The notes under the pieces are model-generated. The model worked only from the letters and a program-made list of their open reading frames with translations. It did not search any database and was not told where the DNA came from. The translations under genes were made by a program, and so were the position numbers. Shown here in pieces: positions 7,950 to 15,512 of a stretch of DNA of 34,108 nucleotides. How positions within the stretch are numbered: position 1 is the stretch's first letter; each line of letters starts with the position of its first letter. The stretch is from Amycolatopsis palatopharyngis. GTDB taxonomy: Bacteria; Actinomycetota; Actinomycetes; Mycobacteriales; Pseudonocardiaceae. The DNA lies in contig NZ_PQHZ01000059.1 of NCBI RefSeq assembly GCF_003385185.1, positions 1-34,108 of the forward strand. Reading direction: 5' to 3'.

Positions 7950-8192
7950 ATGGGCGACTGGAGTGTGATGACCATGATGGACGGTTCCATGATGGGCTGG
8001 TTCTGGCTCTGGCCAGTACTCCTGCTGATCGGACTAGCCCTGCTGGGCTACCTGATCTACCGGCCCGTGCAGGACCGACACGGCGGCGCCCAAGAGGACC
8101 CCTCCTCCGCGCACCGGATCCTCGACGAGCGATATGCCCGCGGCGAGATCGACGAGCAGGAGTACCGCAGCCGACGAACCGACCTGAACTGA
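7950..8192 (+). CDS. Membrane protein with C-terminal SHOCT domain
   Basis: An 80-residue protein: a Met-rich start (MGDWSVMTMMDGSMMGW), one membrane helix (about 17-37) and a C-terminal SHOCT motif (AHRILDERYARGEIDEQEYRSRRTDL). SHOCT is a short oligomerisation motif at the ends of many bacterial proteins. ATG 7950 was chosen because the mature architecture starts there; a GTG at 7911 would add 13 polar residues and lacks a better ribosome binding site. The helix places it in the cytoplasmic membrane with SHOCT probably inside. Function unknown. Confidence 0.8.
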   Translation: MGDWSVMTMMDGSMMGWFWLWPVLLLIGLALLGYLIYRPVQDRHGGAQEDPSSAHRILDERYARGEIDEQEYRSRRTDLN

Positions 8193-8260
8193 GCCCATCA
8201 ATCAACCGATCCCCAGCCATTGTGCTGCCGTCAAGGGCAGCCGGAACGTGGAGTATGACC

Positions 8261-8392
8261 ATGAAACCTCCCGGATTTCCGTTGATGCCACTACTGCCCA
8301 TTGGGATGATCGCTGCCCTCGTCGTCACCAACGTGCTAGTACTTCGGAGGCTTCGCGCTCTCGAAACCCAATTGTCCGATCTGGCGCAGTAG
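8261..8392 (+). CDS. Small single-pass membrane protein
   Basis: A 43-residue frame: a Pro-rich start (KPPGFPLMPLLP), one hydrophobic helix (GMIAALVVTNVLVL) and a charged helical tail (RRLRALETQLSDLAQ). ATG 8261 lies 7 bases after a GGAG; an in-frame ATG at 8255 is too close to it. It follows the SHOCT gene in the same direction and looks like its partner in the same transcript. No family name is offered. Confidence 0.55.
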   Translation: MKPPGFPLMPLLPIGMIAALVVTNVLVLRRLRALETQLSDLAQ

Positions 8393-8453
8393 CGGTACAA
8401 AACTCAGCCATCACCTCCGGAAGTGGCTGGTGGCGGGAGTGGGTCCGGCGCGG

Positions 8454-9292
8454 TCAGGTTCGCGGGCGTCTGCTGGGCCTGGGCCGTGATCGACCGCGGC
8501 GCCGTGGTGGGCGGGTCGGTGTGAGGCGAGAACTCGGCGAGCCGCAGCCGGCCTGGCCGTCGCGGCGCCGGGCCGGAGATCGGCAGCCACCGGGTGGCGC
8601 GGGGTTGTTCTCGCCGGCTATGCCCGCGGCGCTGGTAGCTGTGGGCACGAGCACGGGGCGGGGGCGGTCCAACTGGGACAGTGCGTCAGCGAGCGCCCTG
8701 CGCGCGGCGGTTTCGTGCCGGTGGGTGGGCAGCCACACCAGGCGGGTGTGGTGATTCCTGTTGCGGTGCCGAGCTTTTCGTAGCCGTGGAGTTTGCGTCC
8801 GAGCTTGCCGAGGTCTTCGGTGCCGAAGTCGGATTCGAGGAAGAACTCGATCTGGTGGCCGTTTTCGCGCCATCGGCTGTAGGCGTCGGGGCGGACCATG
8901 TCGCCGAAGAGCCGGCCGCAGCGCAGCTTGGACCACCACGCGGTCAGCCGTCCGCGGGCGCCGGGCTGTCGGCTAAGCGCGACGAGTGTGGTGAAGAATC
9001 CGTTGACGCCAACGGTGTGCGCGAGGCGCAGGGAGTGGGCGATGCCGATGGCGTCTTCGTGGCGGTAGCCGAGTTGATTGGGGTCGAGACCGTCCTCGTA
9101 CCCGGACACGATCGCGCCGGCGATGTCGAGCACGTAGTGCATCGGGGCGGTGCCGGAGCTGACGAACGGCTGGAAGCGGTCGACGACGCGCCATTTGAAC
9201 AGGTCGAGCAGGCGGTGGTTGGCCGCACGCATGGTCGGGTAGCAGACCTCGACGATCTGCTGAACGTTGACAAGAAGGAGGTGGGCCAGCGC
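8454..9292 (-). pseudogene. Replication-relaxation family protein, broken
   Basis: The reading frame from 9292 leftward gives a winged-helix region (HRLLDLFKWRVVDRFQPF) and then motifs of the actinobacterial replication-relaxation family: HYVLDIAGA, LGYRHEDAIGIAHS, VNGFFTTL, FGDMVRPDAYSRWRE and FFLESDFGTEDL. After ATGITTP, near 8743, the sensible reading moves to another frame (RLVWLPTHRHETAARRAL), so a base has been lost. The N-terminus is also missing: a TGA closes the frame at 9293-9295. These proteins are encoded on plasmids and integrative elements and are linked to relaxation and replication of the element. The gene is therefore a dead relic of one. Confidence 0.75.
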
Positions 9293-9543
9293 TCACCCCT
9301 ATACGGGCGAACCGGCCACGCCGGAAATACCAACTTGTTCAATACCGGCAGGGAGTGTGGTCTGCAGCCATGATCTCCTCAGGCGGTGGCCGGGCCTTGC
9401 TCGGGCAGCACCTGTCACCTGTGGGATTGACTCGCGAACGGCTTGCGGCCCGGCCATCGCCGCCCGGCGCGCACATCAGCTCTTCGGACAAGTCACTTCC
9501 CGAACCCGCCAACAGCAACCATACAACCCCTATCCAAGATCAA

Positions 9544-9578
9544 CTTGACCAGAGAGACGCCGCTCACGACACAGTCCC
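9544..9578. repeat. Insertion-sequence end, copy 1
   Basis: A 35-base segment beginning CTTGACCAGAGAG and ending CACGACACAGTCCC recurs with one mismatch at 30113-30147. Read on the minus strand its tip is GGGACTGTGTC, a form typical of insertion-sequence termini. The methyltransferase homology begins exactly after its last base, which marks a transposon junction. Confidence 0.6.
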
Positions 9579-9882
9579 GCTTCCTGTACTCGCCCGTGGA
9601 GGTCCCGCGCATCGCGATCCTGCGTCGGGCTGCCGCCCAGGTGAACCTCGGCGGTCACCTTCTAGTCGTCTCGCACGTGGCGCCCCCGCCGTGGATCGAC
9701 CTCGGCGAGCATCCTGGACACCGATTCGTCAGCCCGGTGCAGGAGTTTGTGAAGCTGGAACTGGGCGAGCGCGAGTGGCTGGTCATCACCGCCGAGACGC
9801 GGACTGTTCCGCTTCCAGCCCTTCCGGGGAGATTGAGGAGCTGGTCGTTGGAGTGCTGCTCCTCCAGCGCCGACGAGCGTGA
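9579..9882 (+). pseudogene. SAM-dependent methyltransferase, C-terminal remnant
   Basis: Directly after the insertion-sequence end, the frame reads FLYSPVEVPRIAILRRAA, then GGHLLVVSHVAPPPW and ELGEREWLVITAE: the later strands of a class I methyltransferase of the type that ends in a VLLLRR-like strand. The expected end (EIEELVVGVLLLQRR) lies in a different frame, so there is a frameshift near 9805. The N-terminal SAM-binding half is absent. It is a dead fragment cut by transposition. Confidence 0.6.
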
Positions 9883-9899
9883 CCCAAGGCGGTGGCTCG

Positions 9900-10229
9900 T
9901 CAGATGCGCACGTAGGCAGCACCGGCCAGCTGTGCCTCGACGATCGCCACCACTGCGGAGGGGACGGTCAGCACGGCGGGCCGCAGATCCTCGGGGTCGA
10001 TGCCGCGCCGTCCCAGCCCGACACTGCACGCGGCGACTTGTGTGTGCTCGGGCACGTCGACGGCGTCCGTCTCGGTCAGGCCGGTCAACGCCGCGCCGTT
10101 GACGATTACGCGCACGTCTACGCCCAGGCCGGCGGTCTGCAGTCCTGCGGCCGCGTCCAACGCTCGCTGAACGTCGGCGGGATCATCGGAGACGTGCAAG
10201 ATCACCTCGCGAGCACTCTGTTCGTCCAT
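9900..10229 (-). CDS. DsrE-like sulfur-relay protein
   Basis: A 109-residue protein with the DsrE/DsrF-like fold pattern: an opening strand (VILHVSDDP), VDVRVIVNGAAL, VAACSVGLGRRGI with one Cys in the sulfur-carrier position, and an ending with PSAVVAIVEAQLAGAAYVRI, close to the family's sGv-x-L-x-x-Q-x-x-G-Y-x-Y-I finish. Such proteins carry or sense sulfane sulfur. ATG 10229 is preceded by GAAGGGAGAG; longer in-frame extensions run into the M56 gene. It starts 26 bases after the M56 stop and is probably the last gene of the blaI operon, linking that operon to sulfur chemistry. Confidence 0.75.
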   Translation of the reverse strand: MDEQSAREVILHVSDDPADVQRALDAAAGLQTAGLGVDVRVIVNGAALTGLTETDAVDVPEHTQVAACSVGLGRRGIDPEDLRPAVLTVPSAVVAIVEAQLAGAAYVRI

Positions 10230-10255
10230 ATCTCTGCTCTCCCTTCGAAAGCTGG

Positions 10256-11239
10256 TCACGCGCAGCCGGTCAGGGCTGCGGAGGCATAAGGCAGGTGCAC
10301 GGCCGCGCTGACGAGGGCCAGAGCCACGAGATAGGCCGTAATCGCCACCGCAGGGACAGCACCGGTCAGGCCCGCGCTGGGGCGCACGAGCTGGCGGATG
10401 CGTTCGGGACCAGCCGCGTGCAGCGCCTCCGCGCACGCCTGCCCATGCAGGTCAGGGTGAGCGCGCTCGCCGAGCTTCACCAGTGCGCTCACCAACGCCG
10501 GGGTGCCGGCATTTCGGCGCGCCTGGTTGTCCGCGGCGATCTCCAGATAGTGCGGCAGGGCGTCTGCTGCCGCTGCGACGAGCGGCACCCACCGCAGGAA
10601 GACCGCAACGCTGGCCACCAGGGCGGAGACCAGGTGGTGGCGTTGGCGCAGGTGGGCGTGCTCGTGCGCCAGCACGGCGGCGAGCTCGTCGTCGTCCAGC
10701 GCGTGCACGGCACCGGTGGACAGCACGATCCCGCCGTGGCGTGCGGGGAACGTGAGCGCGAACGGGTGCTCCACCTCGACCACCGACACGCCGTGTCCAT
10801 GCAGGCGGCGCTGCTGCGCACCGCGCAGCAGCTGGCGCGCTGCTTCTCGGGAACATCGTACGCGCCGCATCATCTGCCGGGTGATTCCGACACCGAGCGC
10901 GAGGGTGAGCGCGGCGGGCAGTGCAAGCAGCAGCACAGCGGGGATCGCCGTGTCGGTGGTGGTGCCGCCAGAGAACGGGTTGGCGGCGGCAAGGCACCGC
11001 TGACAGACCGCGGCCGCGCCTTCGGGCAGCAGCGCGGGGCCGGACCCCGCCCATGCTAGTACCGGGCCGATCGCGAGCAGTGTGCCGAGCCAAATGATGA
11101 TGCCGCCACTGAGCACGGCGATCGCCAGGCGCGGAACTCGGACGAGCGCGGGCGCCGCCTGGCGTAGCAGCCACGGGCCGACCAGCGCCAGGGCAATCAG
11201 CCCGGCCCCCAGCACAATGGTCAGCATGCCGGGTGTCAT
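10256..11239 (-). CDS. M56 family membrane metalloprotease (BlaR1-type)
   Basis: A 327-residue membrane protein. Hydrophobic helices lie at about 4-22, 36-63, 98-120 and near the C-terminus. The cytoplasmic protease domain has HEHAH (192-196) as the zinc and catalytic motif and LEIAADNQA with the third ligand downstream. M56 proteases act with BlaI-type repressors: an outside signal activates the protease and the repressor is inactivated. There is no large extracellular sensor domain. The loop between helices 2 and 3, expected outside by analogy with BlaR1, carries CQRC (79-82), a possible redox switch. The start codon overlaps the blaI stop by four bases. Confidence 0.92.
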   Translation of the reverse strand: MTPGMLTIVLGAGLIALALVGPWLLRQAAPALVRVPRLAIAVLSGGIIIWLGTLLAIGPVLAWAGSGPALLPEGAAAVCQRCLAAANPFSGGTTTDTAIPAVLLLALPAALTLALGVGITRQMMRRVRCSREAARQLLRGAQQRRLHGHGVSVVEVEHPFALTFPARHGGIVLSTGAVHALDDDELAAVLAHEHAHLRQRHHLVSALVASVAVFLRWVPLVAAAADALPHYLEIAADNQARRNAGTPALVSALVKLGERAHPDLHGQACAEALHAAGPERIRQLVRPSAGLTGAVPAVAITAYLVALALVSAAVHLPYASAALTGCA

Positions 11240-11625
11240 GGCACCTGCCCCTCGTCACGGCGCTTCAGATAGTCGCGCAGCAGGTCCAGGTCATTCTCGG
11301 GCATCGAGTCGACGAATTGCAGGATCGAGGCGGCACGGTCGCGGCTGGCCTGCAGCACCTGTTCCATCAGCTGGGCGGCGTGTTCGTGCCTGTTCGTGCG
11401 TGCGGTGTACCGCGTCGAGCGGTTCTGCCGGGTGATGGTGACAAGGTGCTTGCGGTCCAGGTTGCTCAGCACCGTCGCGATCGTCGTGTAGGCGGGCTCG
11501 GAGGGCAGGTGCTCGATCACCTCCCGGATCGTCGCGGGACCGTGATCCCACAGCACGTCCATGACCTGCGCTTCCAGTGCCCCCAGGCGCAGCAGGTCTC
11601 CCTGCGGCTCACCCATACCGCTCAT
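11236..11625 (-). CDS. blaI: BlaI/MecI/CopY family transcriptional repressor
   Basis: A 129-residue repressor with a winged-helix N-terminal half (LGALEAQVMDVLWDHGPATIREVIEHL, then YTTIATVLSNLDRKHLV) and a helical dimerisation tail. The family holds palindromic operators and is inactivated when its partner M56 protease is switched on. The start overlaps the stop of the upstream membrane-protein gene (ATGA), and its own stop overlaps the M56 start, so all three are co-translated. Its likely targets are the paired palindromes at 12232-12266 between the two divergent operons. An alternative in-frame ATG lies three codons in. Confidence 0.93.
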   Translation of the reverse strand: MSGMGEPQGDLLRLGALEAQVMDVLWDHGPATIREVIEHLPSEPAYTTIATVLSNLDRKHLVTITRQNRSTRYTARTNRHEHAAQLMEQVLQASRDRAASILQFVDSMPENDLDLLRDYLKRRDEGQVP

Positions 11626-12212
11626 CGAGCCACCACCATCGGCTCAGGGCGCACTGGGCAGGCGACCTGTCCCCGCAACCGCCACACCAGCGCCACACCC
11701 GTCAGGATCAGTGCGCCGAGCGCGAGGAACGGCTGCACCGGCGCGAACCAGGTGATCGCTCCGGAGTACCCCAGAGCGAGCAGGGCGAGCTTGTTGCAGA
11801 CCGGGCAGCCCACTGCGAACCACGCCAAGATTCCGCCGGCCATCCCCATCCGGCTGGAGCGCCGCGCAACCGCTCCTCCCTCACGCTCAACCCGAGCCAT
11901 GTCGGTGTCCGCGGCACCAGTCCCGTCAGCAGGGCCGTCTACCGTCTTCGCCCGCACGTAGGTCGCCACCAACATCCCCGACAACGCCGAGGCGACCAGC
12001 CACACCGGATAGTTCCACCACACCGGCGGGATTTCACGGCCGAACACCGGGTTCGGGATCAACACCGTCGCCACCCCCACCACGACAGCCACGCCCACAC
12101 CAGCGGCGATCGCGACCAACACCTGCCGAGCAGTCCACGCCCGAAGCGCCTGCACCGCCAGCACGACACTGGCACCAATTCTCTGCCCTGACCTGGCTAC
12201 GGAAGACGTCAT
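11622..12212 (-). CDS. Membrane protein with GCPVCNK motif
   Basis: A 196-residue protein: an N-terminal helix at about 29-52, a WWNYPVW segment leading into a second helix (66-85), a charged cytoplasmic-like linker (88-121), then two helices (124-150 and 156-177). The third helix contains FAVGCPVCNKLALLALG with Cys136 and Cys139; a last Cys is at 185 (VACPV). A membrane-embedded CxxC plus its place beside DsbA- and CcdA-like genes suggests thiol-disulfide or metal transfer, but I cannot name an established family function. ATG 12212 was chosen because the upstream in-frame extension crosses the operator. It leads the leftward operon. Confidence 0.7.
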   Translation of the reverse strand: MTSSVARSGQRIGASVVLAVQALRAWTARQVLVAIAAGVGVAVVVGVATVLIPNPVFGREIPPVWWNYPVWLVASALSGMLVATYVRAKTVDGPADGTGAADTDMARVEREGGAVARRSSRMGMAGGILAWFAVGCPVCNKLALLALGYSGAITWFAPVQPFLALGALILTGVALVWRLRGQVACPVRPEPMVVAR

Positions 12213-12219
12213 TACTCCA

Positions 12220-12266
12220 TTGTCACATGACTCGACTACCGTGCATAGTCGACTATCTGAGATAGT
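12220..12266. promoter_or_regulatory. Compound palindromic operator between divergent operons
   Basis: Three nested dyads: TCGACTA/TAGTCGA arms (12232-12238 and 12246-12252, 7-base gap); the perfect palindrome TAGTCGACTA (12246-12255); and ACTATC/GATAGT (12252-12257 and 12261-12266, 3-base gap). A possible rightward promoter, TTGTCA (12220-12225) and CATAGT (12244-12249) with an 18-base spacer, is covered by them. BlaI repressors bind such TA-C/G-TA dyads. The position suits control of both operons at once. Confidence 0.65.
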
Positions 12267-12303
12267 AAAGAGCAGAGCGCTGCGATCGAAGAGGAGATTG
12301 CCC

Positions 12304-13044
12304 ATGTCCACCGAATCCACTCGTCGTTCGAGATCCACATGGCTGGTGCCGGTGGCGGTACTCGCCATCGCCGCTGTCCTGATCGCCATCATCGTGGCGT
12401 TGGCCCGCGGGAACGACCCGTCCGCGGACGGGTCGGGGACCTCACCGTCGGGGGCGGAGGCGCCGACCGAGGTCCAGGGCCCCGAGCAGCCGGACCTTTC
12501 CGAGGCCGAGAGTCGCGATGACGCGGACCTGCTGGTGGCCGGCCCGGTGGACGCCCCGGTGGTGCTGGTGGTGTTCTCCGACTACCAGTGCCCGTTCTGC
12601 GCCAAGTGGAGTGCCGAGACGCAGCCGTCGATGATGGAGCATGTCGAGGCCGGTGACCTGCGGATCGAGTGGCGCGACGTCAACGTGTTCGGCCCGGCCT
12701 CGGAACGCGCCGCGCGTGCGTCCTACGCCGCCGCCTTGCAGGGGGCGTTCTGGGAGTACCACGACGCGCTCTTCGCCGACGGTCACCGCCGCTCCGAAGC
12801 CGACCTGAGCGACGAGGCGCTCAGCGCCCTGGCCGCCGACCTGGGGCTGGACACCGAGCAGTTTGCCACCGACATGGCCTCCGAGGAGACAGCGGAGCAG
12901 ATCGCCGCCAACCAGCAGTTCGGGCTCGACCTGGGCGTTCAGTCGACCCCGGTGTTCATCCTGGGTGGGCAGCCGATCGTCGGCGCACAGCCGACCCAGG
13001 TGTTCCAGGACGCGTTCCAGACCGCGCTCGACGCGGCAGAGTAG
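12304..13044 (+). CDS. Membrane-anchored DsbA-family thiol oxidoreductase
   Basis: A 246-residue protein: a basic start, a membrane anchor (about 12-34), a Ser/Gly/Glu-rich extracellular linker (36-75) and a DsbA-type thioredoxin domain. It has DYQCPFC (Cys96, Cys99), an inserted helical domain (EYHDALFADG to TDMASEE) and the cis-proline loop VQSTPVFILGG. It forms or shuffles disulfides in exported proteins. The ribosome binding site is GAGGAG, about 9 bases before ATG 12304; the in-frame upstream extension overlaps the operator. The next gene, 6 bases on, encodes a CcdA-like electron carrier, so the pair could pass electrons across the membrane. Confidence 0.9.
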   Translation: MSTESTRRSRSTWLVPVAVLAIAAVLIAIIVALARGNDPSADGSGTSPSGAEAPTEVQGPEQPDLSEAESRDDADLLVAGPVDAPVVLVVFSDYQCPFCAKWSAETQPSMMEHVEAGDLRIEWRDVNVFGPASERAARASYAAALQGAFWEYHDALFADGHRRSEADLSDEALSALAADLGLDTEQFATDMASEETAEQIAANQQFGLDLGVQSTPVFILGGQPIVGAQPTQVFQDAFQTALDAAE

Positions 13045-13050
13045 CCCGAC

Positions 13051-13920
13051 GTGGACATCGGACTGATCACCGCCTTCGTCGGCGGGGCGCTCGCGTTGCT
13101 GAGCCCGTGTGCAGCCTTGTTGATGCCCGCGTTCTTCGCCTCCACGATCGGGACCGGCCCGCGCCTGCTGCTGCACGGTGCCGTGTTCTACCTCGGCCTG
13201 CTCGTGGTGCTGGTCCCGATAGGCATCGGGGCCGGTGCTCTTGGGGCGCTGTTCGTGACCCACCGGCAGGCGATCGTGCTCATCGCCTCCCTGGTCCTGA
13301 TCGTCCTCGGCGCTGCCCAGATCCTCGGCTTCGGGTTCGACCCGGCCCGCCTGCTCCCCGATGGGGCCGACCTGCACTCCCGGGCCGCATCCAAGACAGG
13401 GATCGCCAAGACCGTCCTGCTCGGCGCTGCCAGCGGGATCGCCGGATTCTGTGCCGGCCCCATCCTCGGCGCCGTCCTCACCCTGGCCGCCGCCCGCGGC
13501 GACACCTTCGCCGCGGCTGCCCTCCTCGCCGTCTACGGCACGGGGATGGTCGTGCCGTTGCTGCTGATCGCCGCGCTGTGGCAGCGCCTCGGAAACCGCG
13601 GGCGTCGCTTCCTCCGCGGCCGCGTCTTCACCGTCCTCGGCCGTGAGTTGCACACCACCTCCGTGGTCACCGGCGTGCTGATCCTGGGCATCGGGGTGCT
13701 GTTCTGGACCACTAACGGCCTCGTCGGAGCCCCCGAACTCCTCCCGCTCGACGCCCAGGCATGGTTGCAAGAACGCGCCTCCATCCTGGCCAACCCCGTC
13801 CTGGACATCCTCGCCGTCCTCATCCTCGCGGGGCTCGTCCTCTGGCTGTGGGCGAGGCGGCGCCGCGTCCGGGCTCGCGCAGACAAGCAGCTGGCCGAAC
13901 ACGACGCGGGAGAACGATGA
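13051..13920 (+). CDS. ccdA: CcdA/DsbD-like transmembrane thiol-reductant carrier
   Basis: A 289-residue integral membrane protein with a GTG start 6 bases after the DsbA-like gene. The two Cys that define CcdA sit in helices 1 and 4: LLSPCAALLMP (Cys20) and GIAGFCAGPILG (Cys134), each next to Pro or Gly. There are about seven helices, the last followed by an Arg-rich tail. CcdA carries reducing equivalents from cytoplasmic thioredoxin to extracytoplasmic thiol proteins, here probably the adjacent DsbA-like protein. It also resembles cytochrome c biogenesis proteins, but no heme genes are nearby. Its stop overlaps the next start (ATGA). Confidence 0.88.
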   Translation: MDIGLITAFVGGALALLSPCAALLMPAFFASTIGTGPRLLLHGAVFYLGLLVVLVPIGIGAGALGALFVTHRQAIVLIASLVLIVLGAAQILGFGFDPARLLPDGADLHSRAASKTGIAKTVLLGAASGIAGFCAGPILGAVLTLAAARGDTFAAAALLAVYGTGMVVPLLLIAALWQRLGNRGRRFLRGRVFTVLGRELHTTSVVTGVLILGIGVLFWTTNGLVGAPELLPLDAQAWLQERASILANPVLDILAVLILAGLVLWLWARRRRVRARADKQLAEHDAGER

Positions 13921-15113
13921 CCTACCGCCATGCACGTCACACCGGCGTAATTCTCGCGGCGGTCACGGTGCTTCTTGTGACTGCCTGCGAGGTGTCCGAA
14001 CCGGAGCCTGTCCGAAACCCGTATCCGGTCCAGGACCCGCTGCCCGAGGTGGGCACGGCGGGCATGCAGCTGCCGACTTCGTTCGAGGAACTACGAGTCG
14101 TGGACCCAGGATGGGACACCACCCATCAGTACGCGGACGGCGTCTACCTCGCCGCCGGTGAACGCGACAGCGTCCTGGAGTTCACCGCCGTGGATGTCCA
14201 CGGTGATGTGCTGTGGGCCGCGCAGCGCCCAGCCAGCTGCAGTGGGTTCGCTGTCACCACTGACGCGCAGGGCCGGGCCCTCGCGATCCTGGGCGATATT
14301 CAGACCACCGACGAGGCGCTGGCCGCAACCACCGCCACCGCGTACGACCTGACGACCGGGGAGCAGGTGTGGGCTCCGGTCGAGGTGCCCGGCCCCCATC
14401 AAGGTCCCGGCCTGGTGTTCGCAGCGTCCCCCGAAGGCTTCATGGGTGATTCCGGACCGCGGACAGCGCTCGACCCCACCACCGGACGCGTTGTCGCCAC
14501 CGAATCGAGCTCCGACGAGATCCGTCTCGTCGGCGAGTATCACGGCATCGTGCTGCTCACGGAGGATGACGCTCTTGTCGCGCGCGACACGACCGACGAC
14601 GGGGAACTCTGGCGCATCCCCCTCGCCGAGCACGGATTGACAGCAGCGTCCATCGGGCCTTCCCCCAGCACCCCGTCGGGAGACGGGCTCGCGCTCATCG
14701 CAACGTCTGACTCCACGAGTGCGCTCATCGACCTTCAGGAGGGCGCCATCCTGAGTCAGACCGCACGAGACGCCGCCGTAGACCCGACCACCGGAACCCT
14801 GGTCATCCTCGACGACACAGGTCTGCACGCCTACGACACCGACGACCAACCCCTGTGGTCTCTCACCGTCGCCCCCGAGACCACCATCGCCGCTCTCGGA
14901 AGTGTCTTCCTCTACCTCCGGGAAGACGGAACGGTCCGGGTCCACAACGTCCTCACCGGCGACGTCGCCCAAGCCTACGAACCCCACGGCCAAGGACCGA
15001 TCATCGTCCCCGCGCAGATCACAGCCAACGGAGCCGCTGTGCTCCTCGACGGTGACCGTCGCCTCCTGGCTGCCGTCCCGGAGCACCCAGGCCTGGGCGA
15101 CTCGGGACCATGA
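13917..15113 (+). CDS. Beta-propeller lipoprotein (PQQ-like repeats)
   Basis: A 398-residue exported lipoprotein. The signal peptide ends in the lipobox LVTAC with Cys24 as the lipidated residue, followed by an acidic spacer. The rest is repeats of the quinoprotein type: AVDVHGDVLWAAQ, AYDLTTGEQVWAP, ALDPTTGRVV, ARDTTDDGELWRI, AYDTDDQPLWSL and VHNVLTGDV, each a blade strand with a D-x-x-(T/D)-G-x-x-x-W core. Without PQQ-binding residues it is more likely a binding scaffold than a dehydrogenase. Its ATG overlaps the CcdA-like stop, so it belongs to the same operon and probably works at the outer face of the membrane with the DsbA-like protein. Confidence 0.82.
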   Translation: MTYRHARHTGVILAAVTVLLVTACEVSEPEPVRNPYPVQDPLPEVGTAGMQLPTSFEELRVVDPGWDTTHQYADGVYLAAGERDSVLEFTAVDVHGDVLWAAQRPASCSGFAVTTDAQGRALAILGDIQTTDEALAATTATAYDLTTGEQVWAPVEVPGPHQGPGLVFAASPEGFMGDSGPRTALDPTTGRVVATESSSDEIRLVGEYHGIVLLTEDDALVARDTTDDGELWRIPLAEHGLTAASIGPSPSTPSGDGLALIATSDSTSALIDLQEGAILSQTARDAAVDPTTGTLVILDDTGLHAYDTDDQPLWSLTVAPETTIAALGSVFLYLREDGTVRVHNVLTGDVAQAYEPHGQGPIIVPAQITANGAAVLLDGDRRLLAAVPEHPGLGDSGP

Positions 15114-15116
15114 GGC

Positions 15117-15266
15117 ATGGCGATCACGTCGCAGACGGCCCTGGAAAACGACATCCGGGACTGGATCAAGACATGGAACGAGGACCCCAAGCCGTTCATC
15201 TGGACCAAGAACGCCGCATGCCCACTTGACAAATCGGTCTCCATATCTAGCACGCCACTGGGCTAG
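15117..15266 (+). pseudogene. IS630-family transposase, C-terminal remnant
   Basis: A 49-codon frame begins 3 bases after the lipoprotein stop. Its first two-thirds (ALENDIRDWIKTWNEDPKPF, then IWTKNA) is the end of IS630-type transposases, which close with a helix and a W-x-K motif. The rest (PLDKSVSISSTPLG) does not match. The catalytic DDE domain is missing, so this is a scar. Confidence 0.6.
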
Positions 15267-15512
15267 TTGCTGGACGTCGTGCGCGTCACCGGGAACACGT
15301 TGCTGCATGTCGAGGACGAGCCCGGCGAGATCATCAGCATCGCTCTCGACGACAAAACCGGCCAGGCACTGTGGAGGTGCTGCCAGACGCGGCCGAGCAA
15401 TCTGCTCGATGAGCTGATCACGTGTCCCCGGCAGACGGATGACCGGTGGGACAGGTTGCCTGAGGCGGTCGAGGCTCAGATCCAGCGCGCGAAGGGCGAG
15501 CCGGATGCTTGA
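15267..15512 (+). CDS. Hypothetical 81-residue protein or fragment
   Basis: An open frame starting at TTG directly after the stop of the IS630 remnant and in the same frame with it. It begins with a strand-rich stretch (DVVRVTGNTLLHVEDEPGEIISIALDD) and ends in a charged helix (RLPEAVEAQIQRAKGEPDA). There is no good ribosome binding site and I do not recognise a family. It may be the 3' part of a gene cut by the element. Confidence 0.35.
   Translation: MLDVVRVTGNTLLHVEDEPGEIISIALDDKTGQALWRCCQTRPSNLLDELITCPRQTDDRWDRLPEAVEAQIQRAKGEPDA

Noticed and set aside
10256..11625. BlaI/M56 pair as a beta-lactam resistance system
   Set aside because: There is no beta-lactamase or penicillin-binding protein in either operon, and the M56 protein lacks a penicillin-sensor domain.
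12442..13935. A 497-codon open frame on the minus strand across the DsbA-like and CcdA-like genes
   Set aside because: It is a by-product of GC-rich third positions. The product is low-complexity and Gln/Asp/Gly-rich with no domain, and the plus-strand genes have clear motifs.
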